DNA of 64,000 bases from Cladorhizidae sp. MBARI D1340-BT2 (lineage: Eukaryota; Porifera; Demospongiae; Poecilosclerida; Cladorhizidae), in contig JAQNBH010000009.1 of NCBI GenBank assembly GCA_028752905.1, positions 43,282,509-43,346,508 on the forward strand. The letters run 5' to 3'. This document shows positions 57,286 to 64,000 of this stretch, piece after piece. The position numbers and the translations under genes were made by a program. Each line of letters begins with the position of its first letter. The stretch's first letter is position 1. The notes under the pieces are model-generated. The model did not search any database, was not told where the DNA came from, and saw nothing but the letters and a program-made list of their open reading frames with translations.

Positions 57286-57754
57286 CACACACAAGTTGTG
57301 TACAATAAGTTCACTCAAATAAATTTTAGTAACAAAAAACTCCAATTGTTCCAAATCACGTCCATGATTCATTGTTTCTCGAGTGACGAAAAATATCCAC
57401 TGGCAATGATGATGCCACCAGCTGCTCACATGATTATTACTAAAGTGTACACATTTGCCTCCACATATGCACATACTTACATGCATCATAAGCTACCTGG
57501 TGGTGTTGAAGGAAGGACTGTGCTGTGAACTATTCACAAGAGTGATGACAATAGCACAAGCTCCTCAGTAAATCAACTCACCACTCTGTTGCATCCAAAA
57601 TGTGTATCTGCAGCTGAATCAGCTGAGCTAGGCTTAATCAATACAACACACATACAAGCGTGCTGATGATCTTCAACAAATTTTTGGGTGTTTTACTGAA
57701 TCAAGAAACTGACCAGCTGCTGCAAGGCAGTGGATAATTTGGAGTCTTTTGACA

Positions 57755-58040
57755 TAAGCAATGGACCTATGGTTCTCAAGTATGCATGTGGGGGAAATGG
57801 AGGACAGATACATATGTAGATACAACAACTGCTGTCTCTTGGAAAATGGAGGACAGATACATGGGTAGATACAACAACTGTTGTCTCTAGATATAAGCCA
57901 TGGAGCTATGGTTCTCAAGTATGCATGTTTGGAAAATGGAGGACAGATACATAGGTAGATACAACAACTGCTGTCTCTGGATATAAGCCATGGACCCATG
58001 GTTCTCAAGTATGCGTGTGGGGGAAAATACATAGGTAGAT
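57755..58040. repeat. 90-bp repeat in block C, about 3 units
   Basis: Collinear with 50,800-51,215 but with one internal deletion (CTGTCTCTTGGAAAATGG at 57,831) and fewer units. Confidence 0.85.
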
Positions 58041-58620
58041 ACAACTGTTGCTGTCTTTCTAATTACATTGGATTGACCTGTCAAAAGAGAATAGAAACCA
58101 GACCACTCCCACCTATAGCACATGACCCTTTACCATTTTATATTATATAGGTAAAGGGTCACCTACCCTATAGTTGGGCTGGGTATTGGGCTGGGTATTG
58201 ACTTGATTCTCGCTCCCCCCCCCCTAAGATTGTACACACAGTACAAACAAAACAGACATTTGTGGTGTGTACAATGAAATTATATATTTCTATGTGCTTA
58301 ACTATACAACCTAGTGTACAGTGTTTAAAGCCCAGCTTACAGTAAACTTTGCTATACACAACTTTAGAACTGACTGACTACCATTACTCAGAAGAAGCTA
58401 CCTGAATATTTCTCAGTCAGGTTTATTGTAATGCACTGTAGTAGTTACAAGTACACATGCAGTGCTGTATAAAATATTACAACTGCATTACAAATTATAA
58501 GGTTTGAGTAATCCAACCAATCCATCACCCCTAGGTACAGGCCTATTTGGATTAGCGAGGCTGCACAGCATTATAGTTGAGCAATGATGAACCACACCAC
58601 ATGTGTTACCTTTCTCCACA

Positions 58621-58740
58621 AACAGTGAGCACAGATGTAGTGGAACTTGTTTTACACTCAAACAGTGAGCACAGATGTAGTGGAACTTGTTTTACACTCA
58701 AACAGTGAGCACAGATGTAGTGGAACTTGTTTTACACTAC
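58621..58740 (+). repeat. 40-bp promoter-proximal element, three tandem copies
   Basis: AACAGTGAGCACAGATGTAG followed by TGGAACTTGTTTTACACTCA is repeated at 58,621, 58,661 and 58,701. Genes A, B and C have this segment once. It lies about 220-340 bp before the gene D start, so it may change regulation of that copy. Confidence 0.85.
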
Positions 58741-58920
58741 ACCAGGCAGAGCTTGACAAACCAAAAAGGAAGTTATTTTACAACTACTCAAAATTTGATA
58801 CCATCCAACACTGCCAGTGCAGTGCAGTGCAGTGCAGCTAAATGAACAGGAAAACTAGGCCATGCATGACTTATATTTGCAGGGAGATATATAATAGCGC
58901 TTCACTCAGGCAGCTTTGTG

Positions 58921-58928
58921 TATATAAG
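58921..58928 (+). promoter_or_regulatory. SRCR gene D TATA box
   Basis: TATATAAG, 34 bp before the ATG; three bases fewer lie between TATA and ATG than in A-C. Confidence 0.55.
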
Positions 58929-58961
58929 GGTAGTGAAGTAAGAGGTATTGTATAGACAAGA

Positions 58962-60116
58962 ATGCTCCTCCAGCTAACTTTAGCTCTAGTTCTACTAGCA
59001 CTCCCGGGAAGTCTCCAGCAAGATGGAGACTGCACAGAGAGCAAGGTTAGAGATGTGAGGCTGCGTGGAGGGACTGAGTATATAGGAAGTGTGGAGGTTT
59101 GCTGGAGAGCAAAATCTGCTGTCCAATACAAGTGGCATACTGTGTGTCGTCGTGGCTTGAAATCTGATGAAGCTGGAGTAGTGTGCAGTCAACTCGGCTA
59201 CGGAATGGCAGGTAGCGTCACTACACTGTATAGCAGGAAATTATAATGAAACTAATATCCTTTGGAAGGTCCTTCATATCTGTCATTTGCAGGCCGTCCG
59301 ATACGTATGGGAATATGCGCTGTTCAAGGAACTGGCTTGCGACTTAAGTTAGACTGCAGCCAAAATGATAATGAACCTTGTACAATGGAGTCGATCAAGA
59401 TTTCACGATGCTTTAATAAAAATGATGCTCAAGTAGTCTGTGGTAAGTTTAACTTTAGCATGCACAAAGAATTTAATGATATATAGCCGGAGCTGCACAA
59501 TGTTTGAAGCCATCCCACCCTCAGGACTGTCTCTGCCTAACACTACTCTGCCTAACACTCCTTTGCCCAACACTACAATGGCTGCAAAGAGCAGTACAGT
59601 AGTGGGAGGAGTTCTGGGAGCAGTAATCATTGCCATGGTAATAGTCCTGGTGGGCACGAACCTAGGCTGGGCATGGTTTCATCACTGGTCTAGGAAACAG
59701 AGAATGTAAGTCAAGTTTATAATTAGCTCTGTATATATTATATACACAATACACTTTGTAGAAACAAGGAGAATGCCACTCCAAATGAAGTACAGGAGAG
59801 CAACCATATCTATGATACTCCTGCTTGTGTTATGTCATGCCAAGAAAATCCCACGCTCTCACACAGTCACTCCCAACTCCCACCTAATGGCTACACTCCT
59901 GGCATGGCTCCTGACTCGGTCGGTGTGCATGCCACCCCAGGACAGAGTCATCAAACTCTGAAGAGTGGAGCAAGAGATAAGCCATATCACATACTAGAAG
60001 GACCCACTCCCATTGAGAACACTGACAAGATTTCCAACTTGTCGGCTGCAGGAGAGGAACGTGATTGGGACCACTGGTATACAAGCACAGAGAAGTTAAG
60101 GAGAGGAACTGTTTGA
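58962..60116 (+). CDS. SRCR receptor D, single-pass type I membrane protein
   Basis: Exons 58,962-59,211, 59,293-59,442, 59,510-59,705 and 59,762-60,116 join to 316 residues. The SRCR domain is of the A type: AKSAVQYKWHTVCRRGLKSD, then EAGVVCSQLGYGMAG and, in exon 2, IRMGICAVQGTGLRL and KNDAQVVCG. The stalk is of intermediate length (SLPNTTLPNTPLPNTTMAAK), the helix and tail are as in the others, and RKQR follows the helix as in A. Exon 3 has the TTTGAAG acceptor, also as in A. A and D thus share several features although B and C lie between them. Confidence 0.86.
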
Positions 60117-60800
60117 CCTTGAAGACCAAAGCTACCCCCACCAAAGCTACCTCCACCATAAAGTGTGGGTCGAGTCAACTTCTTCTGCACAAGTGTAACT
60201 ATAATCAGACTATGCACAACCCTTGTGGGTTCATATATAACATACACAAATACTGTTGTGCTATAACCTTTATGTGTAATAGAGTGCCTGGCAATGGCTT
60301 CTGTACATGTCACGAGCAATACAAGTTCTTGTTCATCTGTGTGGAGTTGATAATGTGAATAACTTTCAGCTACTCACTCTATCTTAATATAAAGCAAGGT
60401 GGCAAAACACATTTCTTCTCCAAATTGCACAAGTGCCTTTCTTCATTCCAATAGCAAATGTGAATTAATAATGGAGTGAAGCTGCACGTGGCTCCAACCT
60501 TCCTGTGTAGTTAGTTTGCTGCTGTAGAAACAATTACCAGTATGGATGAGTGTACCCTCCAGCCAGAGATTCCAGCCCAACTCACTGGAGCCTCCCAATC
60601 TACTCACCCTTTCCACCTAACTCCTTCAACTCCACTTCACCACAGCTTACTCAACCTCAGCGACTTACTCAGCAGCTACTCACTGCACTCTGTTTCCTGC
60701 TCTCTCTCACTCACAGCCCCTGCATTAGTGAGAACCCGTGGACAATTCATTGTCGATAATCTGGCTCCAACACTGCAGGCGATGAACATGCATTACAGTA
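60117..60800. other. Block D spacer, left part, no recognised gene
   Basis: Collinear with 45,579-46,260. A plus frame from 60,542 starts MDECTLQPEIPAQLTGAS and crosses the CTCACAG site without a break, but blocks B and C do not keep it open. Confidence 0.45.
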
Positions 60801-60903
60801 ACCTTCTCATGAAAATTGTATGCCTGATGAAGGCTAGAACATCTAGTCGAAACATCGAGAGAATACAATTTTAAAGTAGTTGATTATTGAGAAGTTTATT
60901 CTA
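60801..60903 (+). ncRNA. Hammerhead-like stem-loop element, copy 4 (eroded)
   Basis: CTGATGA (60,824-60,830), GGCTAG-AACAT-CTAGTC and GAAAC (60,849-60,853) remain, but most of the left arm (AATAATCAACTT) is deleted and CGTCGAG has become CATCGAG. Confidence 0.35.
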
Positions 60904-61704
60904 GTGTTATTATGTCAACTGAGAGTTCAAGAACATGCATAAGAAACCCTAGCCTCTCCCCATTGTCACCAGCAAGGACACCCATTTAAGATCCTTCAAG
61001 ACTCAAGGGATCAAAGTCAGCCAACTTTTAGGAGGCAGTTCTAGAAGAAAAACCTTTCAGCATAGTCTCTACAGACCTTTTTAGTTTGCCTGTGGGCCTG
61101 TTCAGGTGTCAAAAGAGATAGATTCTCCACCACTGGTCTGACCTATCCTAGGATAGAGCCTTCTGAGGAGCTTTTCAGCTTGCATGCACGTACTGATAGA
61201 ACAGGTAGCAGCCCTACAGGAGAAGAAAACCCAGACTCTTCCATCCTCAACTCCTTCAGGATAGTCTGAAGCCATTCCAGGCTGGTGGCCTTCCCCAATG
61301 GCCCTGCAGGGGGAGCAGATGGCCTCCATCCTCAACACCTATGAAGGGCAAGCTGTACCACCCAGCCAGTTCTGGCCGGAAGCCTTCCTCAGCCTTCTCA
61401 TATTTTGTGAACAAGCTAATTTTCTTCTGAAAATTAGCTTGTTGTAGCCGGTTGTGTTAAAAACTCAATAATGGCATACGTTTTCTTCTGTATGTAAAAA
61501 AGTATATATAAACATCTTTTTTCCAACTTGTTTCTTATCCCTTACAAATACTACAGTTCAGAAATCAGTAGCTAGGGATTGTCAACTCTATAGTCATACC
61601 TGTGTCTGGTGTGTGTAATATACTAAGCCTCGGTGAGCTGATTCAGCAGATGCATTCTTCAGAGCAATAAGGTGAACGGGCAGTAGTCGATTGGCTGAGA
61701 TGTT
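60904..61704. other. Block D spacer end and unique flank, no gene recognised
   Basis: Contains a small inverted repeat, AAGCTAATTTTC and GAAAATTAGCTT, near 61,413-61,440, close to the breakpoint where block homology is lost. No exon supported. Confidence 0.5.
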
Positions 61705-63830
61705 TACTTGCTCTCAGTTAACATACTACAGACACAATTGATGAAGGCCAGAGCATCTAGCAGGAACGTCTCAGTTAACATACTACAGACACAATTGATG
61801 AAGGCTAGAGCATCTAGCAGGAACGTCTCAGTTAACATACTACAGATACAATTGATGAAGGCTAGAGCATCTAGCAGGAACGTCTCAGTTAACATATTAC
61901 AGACTCAATTGATGAAGGCTAGAGCATCTAGCAGGAATGTCTCAGTTAACATACTACAGATACAATTGATGAAGGCTAGAGCATCTAGCAGGAACGTCTA
62001 AGTTAACATACTACAGACTCAATTGATGAAGGCTAGAGCATCTAGCAGGAACGTCTCAGTTAACATACTACACTACAATTGATGAAGGCTAGAGCATCTA
62101 GCAGGAACGTCTCAGTTAACATACTACCGATACAATTGATGAAGGCTAGAGCATCTAGCAGGAACGTCTCAGTTAACATACTACAGATACAATTGATGAA
62201 GGCTAGAGCATCTAGTAGGAATGTCTCAGTTAACATACTACAGATACAATTGATGAAGGCTAGAGCATCTAGCAGGAACGTCTCAGTTAACATACTACAG
62301 ACTCAATTGATGAAGGCTAGAGCATCTAGCAGGAACGTCTCAGTTAACATACCACAGATACAATTGATGAAGGCTAGAGCATCTAGCAGGAACGTCTCAG
62401 TTAACATACTACAGATACAATTGATGAAGGCTAGAGCATCTAGCAGGAATGTCTCAGTTAACATACCACAGATACAATTGATGAAGGCTAGAGCATCTAG
62501 CAGGAACGTCTCAGTTAACATACTACAGACACAATTGATGAAGGCTAGAGCATCTAGCAGGAACGTCTCAGTTAACATACCACAGACTCAATTGATGAAG
62601 GCTAGAGCATCTAGCAGGAACGTCTCAGTTAACATACTATGTACAGATACAATTGATGAAAGCTAGAGCATCCAGCAGGAACGTCTCAGTTAACATACAC
62701 TACACTACAATCGATGAAGGCTAGAGCATCTAGCAGGAACGTCTCAGTTAACATACCACAGATACAATTGATGAAGGCTAGAGCATCTAGCAGGAATGTC
62801 TCAGTTAACATACTACAGATACAATTGATGAAGGCTAGAGCATCTAGCAGGAACGTCTCAGTTAACATACTACAGACTCAATTGATGAAGGCTAGAGCAT
62901 CTAGCAGGAACGTCTCAGTTAACATACTATGTACAGATACAATTGATGAAGGCTAGAGCATCTAGCAGGAACGTCTCAGTTAACATACACTACACTACAA
63001 TTGATGAAGGCTAGAGCATCTAGCAGGAATGTCTCAGTTAACATACTACAGATAGAATTGATGAAGGCTAGAGCATCTAGCAGGAACGTCTAAGTTAACA
63101 TACCACAGATACAATTGATGAAGGCTAGAGCATCTAGCAGGAACGTCTCAGTTAATATACTACAGATACAATTGATGAAGGCTAGAGCATCTAGCAGGAA
63201 CATCTCAGTTAACATACTACAAATACAATTGATGAAGGCTAGAGCATCTAGCAGGAACGTCTCAGTTAACATACTACAGATACAATTGATGAAGGCTAGA
63301 GCATCTAGCAGGAACGTCTCAGTTAACATACTACAGATACAATTGATGAAGGCTAGAGCATCTAGCAGGAACGTCTCAGTTAACATACTACACTACAATT
63401 GATGAAGGCTAGAGCATCTAGCAGGAACGTCTCAGTTAACATACTACAGACACAATTGATGATGGCTAGAGCATCTAGCAGGAATGTCTCAGTTAACATA
63501 TACCGATACAATTGATGAAGGCTAGAGCATCTAGCAGGAACGTCTCAGTTAACATACTACAGATACAATTGATGAAGGCTAGAGCATCTAGCAGGAACAT
63601 CTCAGTTAACATACTACAGACTCAATTGATGAAGGCTAGAGCATCTAGTCGGAATGTCTCAGTTAACATACTATGTACAGATACAATTGATGAAGGCTAG
63701 AGCATCTAGCAGGAACGTCTCAGTTAACATACTACACTACAATTGATGAAGGCTAGAGCATCTAGCAGGAACGTCTCAGTTAACATACTACCGATACAAT
63801 TGATGAAGGCTAGAGCATCTAGCAGGAACT
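61705..63830. repeat. 57-bp minisatellite derived from stem-loop core, about 37 units
   Basis: Each unit contains TTGATGAAGGCTAGAGCATC and TAGCAGGAACGTC, followed by TCAGTTAACATACTACAGA. This is the element's CTGATGAAG/hairpin/GAAACGTC core with C-to-T before GATGA and CGAAAC changed to GGAAC. The final unit ends GGAACTTCGAGTGAGTAAG, which resembles the 3' side of copy 1 (GAAACGTCGAGTGAATAAA). Small length variants (CACTACACTACAA, CTATGTACAGA) recur. A 57-bp period explains the open frames on both strands. Confidence 0.93.
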
Positions 63831-64000
63831 TCGAGTGAGTAAGTCAGCTAATTATCGAGAAAGTCATTGTATAAGTTTACTCTCGCATGGGAAAAAGTTT
63901 GTGAGTCTATTAGCAGCTGCTTTGAGACTGCTTTGAGACTGTATTATTACAATTAGAATGATCAATTAGAATGATGTTATTATGGATGTGGTTATATGAT
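63831..64000. other. Right edge, no gene recognised
   Basis: CAGCTAATTATCGAGAAAGT is similar to the TGATTATTGAG arm of the stem-loop element, so the element's right arm probably continues here. Nothing else is seen before the window ends. Confidence 0.4.

Larger units (their letters stand above)
51216..58040. repeat. Segmental duplication block C (~6.8 kb)
   Basis: Second full copy of the block, collinear with 43,350-51,215: upstream region, SRCR gene C, spacer with stem-loop element, 46-bp, 22-bp and 90-bp arrays. It is about 1 kb shorter, mainly because its 46-bp array has fewer units. Confidence 0.9.
58041..61560. repeat. Segmental duplication block D (~3.5 kb, truncated)
   Basis: Third copy: upstream region (with a deletion after the C tract at 58,216-58,224), SRCR gene D and the first 1.2 kb of spacer. 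Homology to blocks B and C fades around 61,430-61,560, and the 46-, 22- and 90-bp arrays are absent. Confidence 0.88.

Noticed and set aside
61708..63700. Repetitive peptides with MKARASSRNVSVNI on the plus strand
   Set aside because: The 57-bp unit is divisible by three. Frames break wherever a unit has an indel, and the minus strand is equally open.

Overview
The window reads as nuclear DNA of an invertebrate animal, plausibly a sponge. Coding exons are split by GT-AG introns, many only 55-120 bp long. There are TATA-type promoters and AATAAA signals, a tandem family of single-pass SRCR receptors, and a neuralized-homology-repeat (NHR) gene. The species cannot be named from sequence alone. 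About half of the 64 kb is tandem repeat: some twenty unrelated minisatellites with units of 22-90 bp. No rRNA, tRNA or CRISPR array was recognised. Repeat counts below are array length divided by unit length, and no alignment or database search was run.

Layout. 1-8,570: small minisatellites (24, 61, 62, 57, 40, 69 bp), homopolymer C and G tracts, a 187-bp duplication, and a stem-loop element with a hammerhead-ribozyme-like core. 8,569-14,740: a 28-bp minisatellite of about 220 units. 15,512-18,026: a decayed hAT transposon (ZBED5-like transposase, minus strand) inserted into an older ~105-bp tandem repeat. 18,330-35,395: the NHR gene, plus strand, with TATA box, 5'UTR intron, five coding exons and poly(A) signals. 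Joined, it encodes 305 residues: an NHR domain, a coiled coil and a C-terminal CVIL prenylation box. Its first coding intron contains an 11.2-kb array of about 207 54-bp units, which begins exactly at the exon's splice donor and repeats that donor in each unit. Its later introns carry 32-bp and 75-bp arrays. 35,690-41,555: five more tandem repeats and no recognised gene.

41,690-61,560: four SRCR receptor genes A-D on the plus strand, three of them in tandem blocks of about 7 kb that share upstream DNA and a long repeat-rich spacer. A, C and D have intact four-exon models (306, 327 and 316 residues): signal peptide, one SRCR domain, a stalk of variable length, one membrane helix and a conserved cytoplasmic tail. 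B has a 1-bp frameshift in the SRCR exon. Each block spacer B-D carries another copy of the hammerhead-like element. 61,705-63,830: a 57-bp array that appears to have grown out of that same element.

The strongest leads are: (1) the NHR gene's intron 1, a minisatellite seeded at a splice donor that repeats a 5' splice site and an AATAAA about 200 times inside a live-looking gene; (2) the NHR/coiled-coil/CaaX architecture without RING; (3) the hammerhead-like stem-loop family that seeds minisatellites; (4) the SRCR cluster, in which the ectodomain and stalk vary while the tail is held constant.
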